Shown here: piece by piece, positions 11,438 through 23,158 of the stretch
How the letters are laid out: the number at the start of each line of letters is the position of its first letter
Position numbering within the stretch: position 1 is the stretch's first letter
Assembly: GCF_008831285.2 (NCBI RefSeq)
Contig: NC_045145.1
Coordinates: 18,492,040 to 18,556,039, forward strand
Source: Nymphaea colorata
Taxonomy: Eukaryota; Streptophyta; Magnoliopsida; Nymphaeales; Nymphaeaceae
DNA length: 64,000 nt
Direction of reading: 5' to 3'
Translations under genes and position numbers: made by a program
The notes under the pieces: generated by a model
Databases searched by the model: none
The model's input: the letters and a program-made list of their open reading frames with translations, nothing else
Told to the model about the DNA's origin: nothing

Positions 11438-12889
11438 ATGAATTTCGTACTCTTCCCTTCATCACCAGCTGCTGCAATCACCAACTCTGCAGTTTCTGCA
11501 TCTTTCTACGTTTGTCCTAACGTCTCCTTTGGACCACCATTGTTGAAATTCAGCAGAAGAATATCATGTCCCCTTATCGGAGCTTCTGCGGAGTCTCAAG
11601 ACTCGTTGCCGGAACTGGTCACCGAAACCGGAGTCATAGTCATCGGCGCCGGACTCTCCGGCCTATCGGCGGCAGCTCACCTTTCGGCCCGGAAAATTCC
11701 GTTTCTCCTCCTCGAGGCATCCGATGCCGTCGGCGGCCGCGTTCGGACCGACAAGGTAGACGGCTTCCTTCTTGACAGAGGATTTCAGATCTTCATCACA
11801 GCCTATCCTGAGGCAAAAAGGATGCTGGACTACGAAGCTCTGGATCTCCAAAAGTTCTACTCCGGCGCCCTGGTCTACTTCAACGGCGAGTTCCACCGCG
11901 TCGCCGATCCGTTTCGCCATTTCGGGGACTCATTAACCACGGTCGCCAATCCAATTGGAAACTTAACCGACAAGCTCTTGGTTGGCCTGAACAGAATCAC
12001 TGCTTCTAGGGCGTCTGATCAAGAGATCTTCTCCGCGCCCGAGGTAACGATCAGCGAGACATTGAAGAGCATTGGCTTCTCCGATTCGATCATCGACAGA
12101 TTCTTCCGACCCTTTTTCGGCGGCGTCTTTTTCGATAAAGATCTCGTGACGTCTTCAAGACTCTACGACTTCATCTTCAAGTGTCTCGCGTTGGGCGACA
12201 ACACACTCCCCGCAAATGGGATAGCCGCAATTCCGGATCAACTGAGCTCGAAACTGCCTCCTGACTCTGTTTGGTTTGGAGCCAAAGTTGCGAAAATCGA
12301 TTTTCCGGCAGGCATTGTCTTGGAGGATGGAAGAACTGTTAAGAGCCAACACGGCGTGATACTTGCAGTGGAAGAACCTGAGGCAGTTCGGTTGCTGGAA
12401 GGCCGGAAGCCGGCGAGCAAACCAGGAAGAAGCACTGTATGTCTCTACTTCTCGGCCGACGATGCGCCTATAAAGGAACCAATTTTGATCCTAAATGGAT
12501 CGGGTGAGGGACTAGTGAACAACATGTTCTTCGCCACCAACGTCGCGAAATCATACGGACCGGCCGGAAAGACGCTGGTCTCGGCAACCCTCGTCGGCGG
12601 ATACGACCAGTATCAGGATGAGGAATTGGAAGAGATGGTGAGGAAGGAGCTCGGTGGGTGGTTTGGTAGCAGCACGGTGGGCTCATGGAAGCACTTGAGG
12701 ACATACAGGATAGGGTTCGCCCAGCCTGACCAGAGGCCGCCGATTGGGTCTAGGTTCAAGTACAGGGACCCACGGGTAGGTGCAGAAATTTATATCTGTG
12801 GTGACCATGTCGAGTCTGCAACCTTCGATGGAGCCCTAGTCTCGGGCAGAAGGGCAGCCGAGGCCCTGATAGCAGACAAAGGATTGTAA
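11438..12889 (+). CDS. Plastid-type FAD-dependent amine oxidase/phytoene-desaturase-fold oxidoreductase
   Basis: A single open exon of 483 codons. The ATG at 11438 is the first ATG of the frame, and in-frame codons upstream give a Lys-rich stretch without a Met. Residues 1-60 are Ser/Ala/Pro-rich with few acidic residues, as in a chloroplast transit peptide. The Rossmann motif VIVIGAGLSGLSAA has G70, G72 and G75, followed by LLEASDAVGGRVRT with E93 for the FAD ribose and GGRVRT at 99-104. Near the C-terminus, YICGDHVESATFDGALVSGR is the second FAD-contact block of the amine-oxidase fold. I recall an intronless Arabidopsis homologue (FAD/NAD(P)-binding oxidoreductase, about 477 aa) whose substrate is unknown to me. 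Similarity to phytoene desaturases is fold-level, so no carotenoid role should be assumed. Confidence 0.93.
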   Translation: MNFVLFPSSPAAAITNSAVSASFYVCPNVSFGPPLLKFSRRISCPLIGASAESQDSLPELVTETGVIVIGAGLSGLSAAAHLSARKIPFLLLEASDAVGGRVRTDKVDGFLLDRGFQIFITAYPEAKRMLDYEALDLQKFYSGALVYFNGEFHRVADPFRHFGDSLTTVANPIGNLTDKLLVGLNRITASRASDQEIFSAPEVTISETLKSIGFSDSIIDRFFRPFFGGVFFDKDLVTSSRLYDFIFKCLALGDNTLPANGIAAIPDQLSSKLPPDSVWFGAKVAKIDFPAGIVLEDGRTVKSQHGVILAVEEPEAVRLLEGRKPASKPGRSTVCLYFSADDAPIKEPILILNGSGEGLVNNMFFATNVAKSYGPAGKTLVSATLVGGYDQYQDEELEEMVRKELGGWFGSSTVGSWKHLRTYRIGFAQPDQRPPIGSRFKYRDPRVGAEIYICGDHVESATFDGALVSGRRAAEALIADKGL

Positions 12890-12994
12890 GTAATTGAGTC
12901 TTGGGCTGAGCTATGCAAACACGACACTATCTTTTTCTTTCCCTTTCTTTCTAAACCCACGTTTGATTCCCCAGATAACGACTGAATGCTTTTC

Positions 12995-13036
<42 letters not shown>

Positions 13037-13576
13037 TGGCTGTCGAGCTCATGAAGATGTAGCATCAATTGTGATAGAAGATTGAAAGAAAAATATAAAA
13101 AAGAAAAGTAGTGGACACTTTCATAGCATTAGTTCATATGTTTTTTTCTCATTGTTTCTCCACAAAAAAATCAGTGACTCATGTATGAACGCTTGTGTGG
13201 ATAAAAGGATAGCTACGTCCCTCTCATATGTTAGATTTGATATGAATTATTGGGCCGTTAATTTTAAAATGATCATATGAATGAGATTAAACTAAGAAAA
13301 TAGAAATCTAGTTCTCTTTTCAAGAGACTTAAATACCATTTAAAGAAGGCAACCTTGTCTTTTTTTAGGGTTATTTCAATCTTTCGAGACTGCAATTAGA
13401 TTTTCACTTTTTCAATGTTTTGATATATTTGATTGTTATTGCACTCTAAAAAAATTAAATGTATTACATAAGTGCCTTCACCAAAAAAAATTTATAGCTT
13501 CGCTAGTACGTATAATGTTCTTAAAATTAATGACATAAGCAATTCCAGTCAAGTTTAACATATAAAGGTTTCACAG

Positions 13577-13579
<3 letters not shown>

Positions 13580-13670
<91 letters not shown>

Positions 13671-13681
13671 AAGAGAGAGAG
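13580..13681. repeat. Compound (AT)n(AG)n microsatellite
   Basis: About 43 bases of alternating AT run directly into about 58 bases of AG-rich repeat with two short interruptions. Confidence 0.95.
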
Positions 13682-14581
13682 CAGCAAGCTTCCAACAAGA
13701 ATAGTAGATTTGACAGAACAGATAAAGCCAACGTCGTCTGATCTATCGCTAAGTTGGGCAGACGGATTCTTTTGTGGCGTGGTTGCGGTGGTGAAGACGT
13801 ATAGATTTTAAAGATGCTATAAATTATTAGACATTGCTTGTTGAAGCGTGATGCTCTTGTTTGTTCTTGATTAATTGGCTACGGAAGAACAATAAACACT
13901 TCATATTTCTTGAAATCGAGGATTATAGACGCCGAGATTACCACATTTGAGCTGTTGACCTTTTGATTATGGGTCTTCAAGTGCAGCTCATAAAAGGCTC
14001 AACTTTTCTTTTAAATATGTTCAACTATTCTGAAGTCGGCAAACCTAGCGATCTTTCGCATTTTAAAATATCCTTAAATCTTCGTCTACAATTTCTAATA
14101 TCAAGGTAATTTGACTTTTTGGGGGCTGTAGCATCTTGAAAAATTAATTGGTTTTTATATTAATGAGTCTTGACAACTTTATTTATTTGTTTGAATGTCA
14201 CACTTAAAACCAGGTCCTTACAAATAACCTAAGGGGAATCCGCCGACTTTTACAAAATCAGGTTTTATCAAAACTGAGTTTTCCTTAAAACTAATTTTAA
14301 CGGTACGCAAACACTCCAAAAAGATTGTTTTAGAGATAAAACCAGATTTTGCCCCCAAAACTTATTTTTAAGATGCCATTAAAATTGCATGAGAAATTGC
14401 ACATGTAAAACTTACCATGAATGTGTCCATTTCATAACACGTCTACGGAACACTGTGTTCCAATAGCAAACGGCCCCTTGAATCCTTGGTACAGCGACCT
14501 CCTCAATCCATGTATGCCAAAAGCCGCTTATCACTTCATCTTTATCCCCCTTTTTATGTTTTCCTTTATTTATATATATAT

Positions 14582-14616
<35 letters not shown>

Positions 14617-14842
14617 TCTGCCTCCATCGTGGTTTCCCTATCAGGTGCTGTTGGTTCCGTTTTTTCCTTCGTCCTTTCTATTTTTCATCAGTAAAGGTCG
14701 AACAGTCGAGTGGAAGATGACAGAAAATATTGGAGGAAGAGACAAATGAAGCTGTGACTTAAGCCCCCACAGTGGCACCTCACTTTCTTGTCATCTACTG
14801 AGCCTGCCTTAAATCATCAAAATCAATTTTAATCTGCCAACG

Positions 14843-15312
14843 AATAGTCTATCTAATTAATAGATGGTCATAGTCATACAGGAGTGGCGTATTGAGTACA
14901 TCTCTTGTTCGATTCCCATGGACACAGCTCTCATGATGTCTGGCAAAAGCGCATTATTTCAGCGGTTTTTATACAACGAGCTTTTTCTCTCTCTCTCTCT
15001 CTCTCTCTCAATAATCTATCTAATTAATAGATGGTCATACAGGAGTGGAGTATTGGGTAGATCTCTTGTTCGATTCTCATGGACACGACTCTCATGATGT
15101 CTGGCAAAAGCGCATTATTTCAGCGGTTTTTAAACAACAAGGTTTCTCTCTCTCTCACAATAATCTATCTAATTAATAGATGGTCATACAGGAGTGGGGT
15201 ATTGAGTAGATCTCTTGTTCGATTTCCATGGACACGGCTCTCATGATGTCTGACAGTTGAACAAAAGAGCATTATTTCAGCGGTTTTTAAACGTCGTTTC
15301 TCTCTCTCTCTA
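14843..15312. repeat. Three tandem copies of a 150-167 bp unit ending in (TC)n
   Basis: Units start at 14843, 15010 and 15159 with aatartctatctaattaata. Each continues through atggtcatacaggagtgg, cttgttcgatt and ctcatgatgtctggcaaaag to cagcggttttta, and ends in a (CT)n tract of different length (longest in copy 1). The gttcgattccc string is B-box-like, but no A box is evident, so a SINE origin is only a possibility. Confidence 0.88.
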
Positions 15313-15805
15313 CATAAGTATAAGTTAAGTAGGCAAACTAATTATGAAAATGATGCCAAAAGACGGAATATCAACTCAAAAATTTTAGCATATAATTATT
15401 GACTTTCTTTCCTTGTTGATTAGGATAATCTTTGGATGCCCCAAACTTTGGATTTTGCATCTATTGAAGACACGTACGTGGAAGTAGAAAACTTTTCGAC
15501 GTTTTGAAGGCACCGACTGTGTCACGTCCCATTAGAAGGAAAATGGACGTGATCATGGAGACTGTTTCGTGTTCCATAGATCAACCTTGTAAGTAACGTG
15601 TTCTCAAAATTATTCTTTGTAGTGCAACAGTAAGATGTGATAGCTTAATTAAGAGACGAGTCCATCAGTTTCTCACTTAGTTTGGACTTGCAGATCCTTC
15701 GAATTGTGAATTTAGTTAAGGAATGACTTGTACATCTTTTGTTGGTGCTTACAGATAAACTTGAAACAAAGGTTCACATGCAGCCATCAAATTATGCCAG
15801 AATAC

Positions 15806-15952
15806 AGTGATGGAGCCAAGATTTTTTTGACTGAAAGACACTTGAATATTCACACGTTCAAGTTTGGTGCAGGCACCACATGACATTCCAATGAAATTTT
15901 GAAGGGCTGCTGTGGGCAGTGGCCTTCCGGCCCATACTTAATTCCTCTGCTA
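15806..15952 (+). mobile_element. 147-bp MITE flanked by a 9-bp near-perfect duplication
   Basis: It starts AGTGATGGAGCCAAG. It ends AATTCCTCTGCTA, the reverse complement of which, TAGCAGAGGAATT, loosely matches the start and the AGTAGCAGAGCC start of the copy at 55.2 kb. Internal marks are TTTGGTGCAGGCA and GTGGGCAGTGGCC. The flanks are CCAGAATAC (15797-15805) and CCAGAATGC (15953-15961), 8 of 9 identical. A 9-bp target duplication is typical of Mutator-like elements. It has no coding capacity. Confidence 0.6.
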
Positions 15953-16320
15953 CCAGAATGCAGTATTCCTGTTACCAAATGTCACCTAATACATGAATTA
16001 TGAGGTTTGCGTAAAGGAACATAAGGTATGAGTTAGATTCACATTAGGAGTATGAATTAAGTATCCTGACCTGCCAAGACTTGCAAACATTAATCCGGTT
16101 TAGGTTAATTTGACATATAAAAAAGAACAGCAACGTGATGGCCTGATCAATTGCCTTATCAACCAAGGGAAACTAATCTTGAAAGGAAGTTACACGGATG
16201 TAAATCACATCTGCTTTTGTTTGTCGAACCTGACTAGCGAAAGCTTGATTGATCCGGCCGACCATTTCGTCCTCATTTTGTTATAAAACTTCACCAGACT
16301 CAAAGAGAGAGAGAGAGGAA

Positions 16321-16440
16321 GATATTTATTTATATAGGGCCCCGTATCGTACTGAACTGGCCTGGCTCGACCATCTTCACAGAGACATTTATTTATATAG
16401 GGCCCCATATTGTACTGGTCTGGCCCGGCTCGACCATCTT
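16321..16440. repeat. Two-copy tandem duplication, period 63 bp
   Basis: Copies at 16321-16383 and 16384-16440 share atttatttatatagggcccc, then a diverged middle, then ggctcgaccatctt. A (GA)n tract lies just upstream (16304-16318). Confidence 0.85.
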
Positions 16441-17516
16441 CAACCTTGGGTTTGGCCCGAGCGAGACACACACACATATAGACATGCCCAAAACTTTTTC
16501 GAGACGGCCGGAGAGTCAAAAATTGTGGCCGAGCAGGCTGGCAGCTACCAACCCAATAATCAGTCTTCAATCGCCATTTGCGTCTTGCGTTGCTCCTCGA
16601 CATTTGGCTTGGTTGCGGCCTCTTAGAATGGAAATTGTTGACAAGGGCTCCACTCAACTGTATCATGATCTGGTTATGCCTTGATCTTATTTAAAAAGAT
16701 AAAACTTCTTTGTGACTGGTCATGTTTCTTGTCAGTATACTCTCATGAGCACAATGATAAGGATGGCAAAATCAACTATCATTTCACAATCAACTATGAA
16801 AAGTATGAACATCTTGAGTTGGTAAAAAGTTTGCTTTGGTTTCCATTGTTATTAAGGCAAAAGAAGAACAGGATTGTCACTGAAGTTGCAAGCAATTCTA
16901 ACTGTAGTGATTGCTACAGTTCCTTGGGAACCAAGAATATTTCATCATCCACAAGATTAGAACTCTGTCTTTGTGGGTCAGTTATGTGCCCCACAAGAGA
17001 ACCGAGACATCACCTCAAGGGGTTGGAACTAAAACTAAATCATGTTCTCCGAGGGGCTCCACAGGTCTGAGAGAATTCTGATTTTTTCTTATTGAGGGGG
17101 CTTAGCTCAGACAAACTTCTCTTTCACACTTAGCTTTCAAACATGAAATTTTGATTTTCATTTGAAGACCACATTTTTCATGTAATTTTGGAACAAGCTG
17201 TTGATTTCATGACACAAACCCATGTTCCTGCTACACTGGGTTAAATAAAATAAAACCTACTGCCACCTATGATTCCTCTTAACATACTATCCACACATCC
17301 AAGCTTGTAGAAAGTTGTACTCTAGCTACCCTCCATGCTCATGAGTTTCATCTTATCTTATATTTGTCTACATGTAGAATATGTAAAAAAGACTAGTGAT
17401 CTTTCTAATTTCCCAACCACGTAAATGCTTTTAATTTGTGGTGTTTACTTTTTTTCTTCACCTCTATACTTTGGGTGTCAATCTATGAAAGGGCTCAATT
17501 ACTCGACGACAATAAT

Positions 17517-17741
17517 TGTAACAACCCGACCCACTTGTAGGCTTGAGTCACCGGTTTGGCGGATTTTCGACCCACTTGTAGGCTCGAGTCACCGGTTTGG
17601 CGGATTTCAATCCGCTTCCTAACAGTTTCGGTTTTAATCCTAAAGACACTAAAACCAAGACAACGATTTATTTAATAACCATATTTATAAGTCCTTAAAA
17701 ATTCCTCACAATATTCAATATAAAACGTTTGAGGTGTTACA
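17517..17741. mobile_element. Candidate solo LTR or TRIM-size LTR fossil, Ty3/Gypsy-like ends
   Basis: The block starts TGTAACAACCCGACCC and ends GAGGTGTTACA, giving the TG...CA ends and short terminal inverted repeat of an LTR. The TGTAACAACCC start resembles plant Gypsy LTRs as I recall them. Flanking pentamers are ataat (17512-17516) and ataac (17742-17746), 4 of 5 matching. It is about 225 bp with no internal region. A 41-bp tandem duplication (17528-17607) lies inside. It is a fossil and probably old. Confidence 0.45.
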
Positions 17742-18046
17742 ATAACAGTAACAGCTATGCTTTGAATGGTGTCATCCTCAATATAAATTTTATTAAAATT
17801 CGATTACGACAGGCAATTTCATGTAAGGACAGGGACTAAATTGAAAGATTGTTTCATAAATGGAACCCATTATTGGCTGGTAGAAAAGCAACAGATTCCA
17901 AAAAACAGGGGCAAGAATGTAATTTAAAGTTGAGCAACAGTTACAAATAGCTCTTCAGATGGAATCGTCAGCCTCAACCAACCAAAGCTTTCCTCGAGAT
18001 AGAGAGCTGTAAGAGAAACGTGGCTCGCGTATCCTCTCCCTCTGCT

Positions 18047-18652
18047 ATGGAACTCACCGTGGCGATCATCTTCCTGGTTCTCTCTCATGCCATTTTTCCG
18101 GTCACAGCCGCCGGAGGTACTGCCGGTGGTGGTGGCGACGCTACCGAGTTCATCCGCACCTCGTGCAAAGCGACCCGATGGCCAGCCATCTGCTTCAGCT
18201 CGCTCTCGGCCTATGCCGGCTCCGTCCAGCAGAGCCCCTCCCAGCTTGCGAGGGTGGCCATCTCCGTCAGCCTCTCCAAAGCTCGCACCGCCTCAGGCTA
18301 CGTCGGCAACCTCTCCGCCAACGCTCCGCCCGGCTGCGACCCCCGCTCGAAGATGGCGCTCCATGACTGCAGCAAGACCTTCAAGCAGGCCATCGGCCTC
18401 ATGGCGCAGTCGCTCGACGAGCTCCGGTACCTGTACGCCGGAAACTTCCGGTGGCGCATGAGCAACATCCAGACTTGGATGAGTGCGGCGCTCACCAACG
18501 AGCAGACGTGCGTCGACGGCTTCGAGGGCGTGACGACCACTGCCGCGCTGCCGATCAAGTCCACCATCGCGAACAAAGTTTCGGATGTTAGTAAGGTCAC
18601 CAGCAACGCTCTGGCTCTCGTTAACTGCTTGGCCGCCAAACATGGCCGGTGA
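18047..18652 (+). CDS. Secreted PMEI/invertase-inhibitor-domain protein
   Basis: An intronless gene of 201 codons. The ATG at 18047 opens a signal peptide (MELTVAIIFLVLSHAIFPVT, cleavage near residue 22), and the in-frame codons upstream contain no ATG. The mature part is a plant invertase/pectin methylesterase inhibitor domain: FIRTSCKATRWPAIC (C40, C49), LHDCSKTFKQA (C108) and ALTNEQTCVDGF (C155). These four Cys form the two disulfides of the four-helix bundle. C97 and C194 are extra. Family members inhibit cell-wall pectin methylesterase or acid invertase in the apoplast, and sequence alone does not decide which. It has no fused pectinesterase domain and the length is normal for a stand-alone inhibitor. 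The coding sequence is strongly GC-rich compared with its flanks. Confidence 0.93.
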   Translation: MELTVAIIFLVLSHAIFPVTAAGGTAGGGGDATEFIRTSCKATRWPAICFSSLSAYAGSVQQSPSQLARVAISVSLSKARTASGYVGNLSANAPPGCDPRSKMALHDCSKTFKQAIGLMAQSLDELRYLYAGNFRWRMSNIQTWMSAALTNEQTCVDGFEGVTTTAALPIKSTIANKVSDVSKVTSNALALVNCLAAKHGR

Positions 18653-21600
18653 CCGGAAGCCGGGGGCAACTTCCGGCAGCTGAAAAACATTTGTAGAAAG
18701 AGAACAAATAGCACTAGAATCACCTATTAGTTATCTCCCTGTAATTTCCTGTAACAGAACTTGGCTTTCGGCTTGTGTTGTTTGTTTGTTAGAACGTGGA
18801 AATGCGTTGCTTGGACATTTATGTGAATCTGGTTGCTTTATTTGGATTCGTTTTCCCTATCTTCAACCTTGATCATTGTATATGGCCGCAACTTAGTGTC
18901 AAGATATATATAATCTAGTGCAGAATACAAATGATTTCGTACCTTCAAATTTTATTATTATTTTTTTTACTCTTGTGCATGCATAAATATACACCCATTT
19001 TTTTTATAAAGAAATATACATTTTAGACTTTTTAACTTTTCAATAATCCTCTTTTGTCCATTGAAAAAAAAAATCTTTTATTTAAAAAAAATATTTTGAT
19101 CATTAGACATTGCTGTGCACAAATTTTAGCGGATGGCGGTCATAGTGCTAAAAATTCCTGGCTAACATGCACTAATTCAAAAAAAATCTTATACCTGTAA
19201 AACATTTAATAAAATATCTGGATTGGACTAATATATAATAAATAAGCAAAACAGTTATTATGAGACACTAATATATACGCAAAAGCTCATATGTGCGTGG
19301 ATCGAGTCGAAAGAGAACTCCATCAGGGGGCTGAGCCAGGGTAAGACTCGCATGGGCCTTGACGTCACCTTAATTTTTTTTTTAATTTACATGTAATTTT
19401 TTTATATAAAAATTTTGAAAAATGATATTTCTGCACAACTCATAAAAAAAAATTTCTGGTTCCACCCCTACACCCCATATAGTTACTCGCTGCAATTCAC
19501 TATTAAAAGTGAATGGATTTTCTTTGGCAGCTGCCTACACAAGCCCATACTTAGCTCCGGCATGCCGCCCACGTTGCTCGGCCACATGTTGACACGTTCC
19601 TATAAAGATTGACATATTTAAGATACATGACAAAGAAAGAATATGCCAAATGGAAATACACCATTGGTGAAATAGTGGCCAAAACTTCACAAGTTCATGA
19701 TGCAGATCTCTTGGACAACATAATACGGGGCGGCCGGGCATGTGATAACAGGTAATTCTTAGCGAGAGAAATGCACCAGTTCGAAGCTAAATTCAGACTT
19801 GATACAGATGAAAATGTCGACCTGCTCTTCATAAAACCCCATCAAGAATTTTCGTAGACTTGGCACCTTAGGAAAGCCAGCCAAGGGAATCTGATGATAT
19901 TTTTTTCGTAGAGACTGACTGTCCATGCTGTTGAACTGTTTCTTCCCTTGTCGCTTTCTTTATATGCCTTTGAATATTTATGATTCCTCACACATGGCTG
20001 CACACAGGGCTCTCTATCAATCAATATAGTGATGCGATAATTCAATTCTCCACAAAATCATAGTGCTGGCTTTAGAGTTGTATTAATCCCAGTTTCAATG
20101 GTTCAATTGAGAACTATTAAAAGGAGGTGAGGAATCACACCTGTTTATTACTACTTTTTAGATTGCATGGTGTAAAAACAAATTACCATTTTGCCCTCTA
20201 GATGTTTCTTGGATATTATTTCATGTTTTCCAAGAAAAAAACTTAAATCTTAAGCAAGATATTCTTTCTTATTCTCCAATTAAAAAGGTCCCAAAACCAA
20301 AAAAGCGCCCCAGTTTTCTTCTTGAGCATATAGAGGAAAACCCTAACTCCTCTGCCGTGTATCCACCAAATGGAATTGTGTGCACACTTCTATACTTTTA
20401 AAATTTTTACAAAAATAATGGGTATTTTACACTTTTTACAACTTTTTTATCCTTTTAAAAAGTTTGTTTTAAATTTCAATGAGGGTATTTTGGTCATTAT
20501 ACATCTTATGCAACGATTTTTTTTTTCCTTCATGCACAAGGCTATGCATGCACCCACAAGAAGAAACTCTTGGTGTTTCAAATACCATTTGCTGATTGAT
20601 TGTGGGGTCTGCTCAAAAGCTGTTTCCTATTTCAATGTTGATTGAGAAACAGCACCATGTGGAAGATCTCTTTCATCCTGAGCTAGCCTACCACCTAGCA
20701 AAACCAAGCCTGCCTGGGCCCTGAGTAGTCTGTAACTAGTGCCTCCTAGCTTCATGATTTTCCCACCGGACAACGAGGAAGGACGACTGAACACGAATCT
20801 CTGAAAAGGACTCGAGCTAATTACACGCCGAGAAAGATCTTCGGAAAAACTTTGGTACATGCATTTTCAACTACGTGCATGTGAGCTTCCGCGTTTCCTC
20901 TTGTGATAATTCGCAAAGCGAAAACAAGATTGCCGTAAAATATGCGGATTCGACGCTCCTAGACTTCACTGTGCTATCGCTTGAGGTGCATGATCGTCGT
21001 TCTTTTGATCGCCAACCAAGATCTGATTGATGCAGAACAGAACATGCTCTTTGTGTAGCCATTTCCAGACGGAATCTGAGAGTTCAAGAAATTTTTGGAC
21101 TCAACTTTATTGTTCGGCCCTTGTTGGCCATAAAATCCAAAGAAGTCTTTTGTTTCGATTGTCAGTATATTTCCTGCAAAATAACTGCACTTTAGCTCTT
21201 CTCTCGGATCTGCACGCAGACATGCGGGCTCACCATTGAAAAGGACTTCTGTGTCATTACCGAATGCTTCTTATCCAATAATTTTTCATGAGATAATGTG
21301 TGTGCGTCTCTATATATATATATATAAGAAATCAGATAGCACTACACTCTTATATACCAGATTGTATAAAAATCAACTAGGCGGTTGATTCTAATGTAAG
21401 AGATTAAATGCTGAATATTAAGTTTCAAATGTAAAAACCAATTTGTTTTAAAAATAATCAGAAGAAACTTTTTTAAAGGATAAAGAACGAAAATGTCTAA
21501 AATGTCTACTCTCTTAAAAAAAAAAATTCAAAAATGCCCCCCTACTCAGTTTGGTGCACTGCCCTGTGCAAGCAACTCAATCTTCTCACTCACTGCTTTG

Positions 21601-21907
21601 TGAGAGAATAAATTGTCTAATCACCAAGACAAATAAGATACTAACTTGCTGAAGGTAACTTCATGACTATGATTTTATCATGAATTATTGCGGCATGGTA
21701 GGGGTGAAGGTAGGTTTTTTTTCCTTTGGAGGCGACAAACTGTCATAGGACACAATTCAATATTTATATAATTTTTGAAAATTTTGCATAGGAGCGAGCA
21801 CACTTTTTTCAAAAGTTTTAAGGGGGTCACACTCATATTTTTGGAAAAATTAATGAGCAATTTGTAATTTTTCAAAATGCAAGCGTGTCCATGTCTTCTG
21901 CCGACAT

Positions 21908-22362
21908 TAAGGCTGCACACGAGCCAAGTCGAGCCGGAGCATGATCAGCTTGAACTCGACTCGGCTCACAAAACTCGAGCTTTTAACTCGAGTCGAGAAA
22001 ATCGAGCTCGAATTTGACTCGTTTAACCCATTTAACTCGTTTAGTGTTAACTTGTGTAAGCATTAACTCATTTAATTCGGGTAACCGTTGACTCATATAA
22101 CTTGTTTAACTTGTGTAACTTGTGAAATTTGTTTTTAACCTAAAAGTTAAAACCAATGATTTAGTGAATCGGTTTTAGCAATGTTATATATAGTACCGGT
22201 TTGCGAATCGAGTTCATGAAACTCAAACTCGACTCGTTTATTGTTTCAAGTATCTTTGAAAGTTCGAGCTCCAATCGTTTATAAACAAGTCAAGAACAAG
22301 CCGAGTTTTTTCGAACGTGTTCTAGTCAAGTCCGAGTTGGCTCGACTCATTGTGCAGCCCTA
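21908..22362. mobile_element. 455-bp hAT-like MITE with terminal inverted repeats and 8-bp target duplication
   Basis: The left end TAAGGCTGCACACGAGCC and the right end GGCTCGACTCATTGTGCAGCCCTA are inverted repeats (shared GGCTGCACA / TGTGCAGCC). The flanks are GCCGACAT (21900-21907) and GCCGGCAT (22363-22370), 7 of 8 identical, fitting the 8-bp duplication of hAT elements. The interior is made of actcg / gagct words and has no transposase. Confidence 0.8.
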
Positions 22363-22888
22363 GCCGGCATCCCTTGGCTCCGCACAGGAGCACTTTTTCC
22401 CTGATGTATGCTTAGAGTTTTTCTCAACACCTTTATGTGCACCTTTCAGCATTTTGAACTCTTCTGCAAGCTTGTCATTCTGGAAACTCTAAGCCTAAAA
22501 AATGTGAGCGAAGTGGATCACGCTCGACGGTGCGTCGAGTTCGCGCACTGTGGGTTTCGAACGCTGGACCTTCTTTTTACGGAACCTGGTTTAAGACAAA
22601 TTAACTAGCAATTAGTTACACCCTCAATGAAATGAAAAAGATCGAAAATATTGAAAACATCAAAAGTGGAGGGGTTTTGAGGTATAAACAGATATTCTTC
22701 AATTATTATATTGCTCACAAGATCACCTTCACCCGGCCATAAACAAGGCTGGATTTCCGGGTCACATGGGCATGCATGTGACATACGTGGGATTGCAACC
22801 ATCCTTGGTGTATTACTTCATACATTAGGTTTCTCTCTAGCTTATTTATTAAAAAAGAAGTGTTATACGTACTTAATCCATATTCAGG

Positions 22889-23158
<270 letters not shown>

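Larger units (their letters stand above)
12890..18046. other. Repeat-rich spacer between the oxidoreductase and PMEI genes
   Basis: No gene is supported. It contains (AT)n at about 12999-13034, (AT)n followed by (AG)n at 13580-13681, (TTTA)n at about 14575-14619, and the tandem repeats and mobile elements listed separately. Open frames at 16205-16684 come from a duplicated GC-richer block. The frame at 16681-17070 has no ATG at its start and no recognisable protein. Confidence 0.5.

Noticed and set aside
18020-18046. Extension of the PMEI frame to a GTG
   Set aside because: Nuclear genes start at ATG, and the ATG at 18047 opens directly into a signal peptide.
22540-22575. ggtttcgaacgctggacc, B-box-like
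   Set aside because: No A box or cloverleaf can be built around it.
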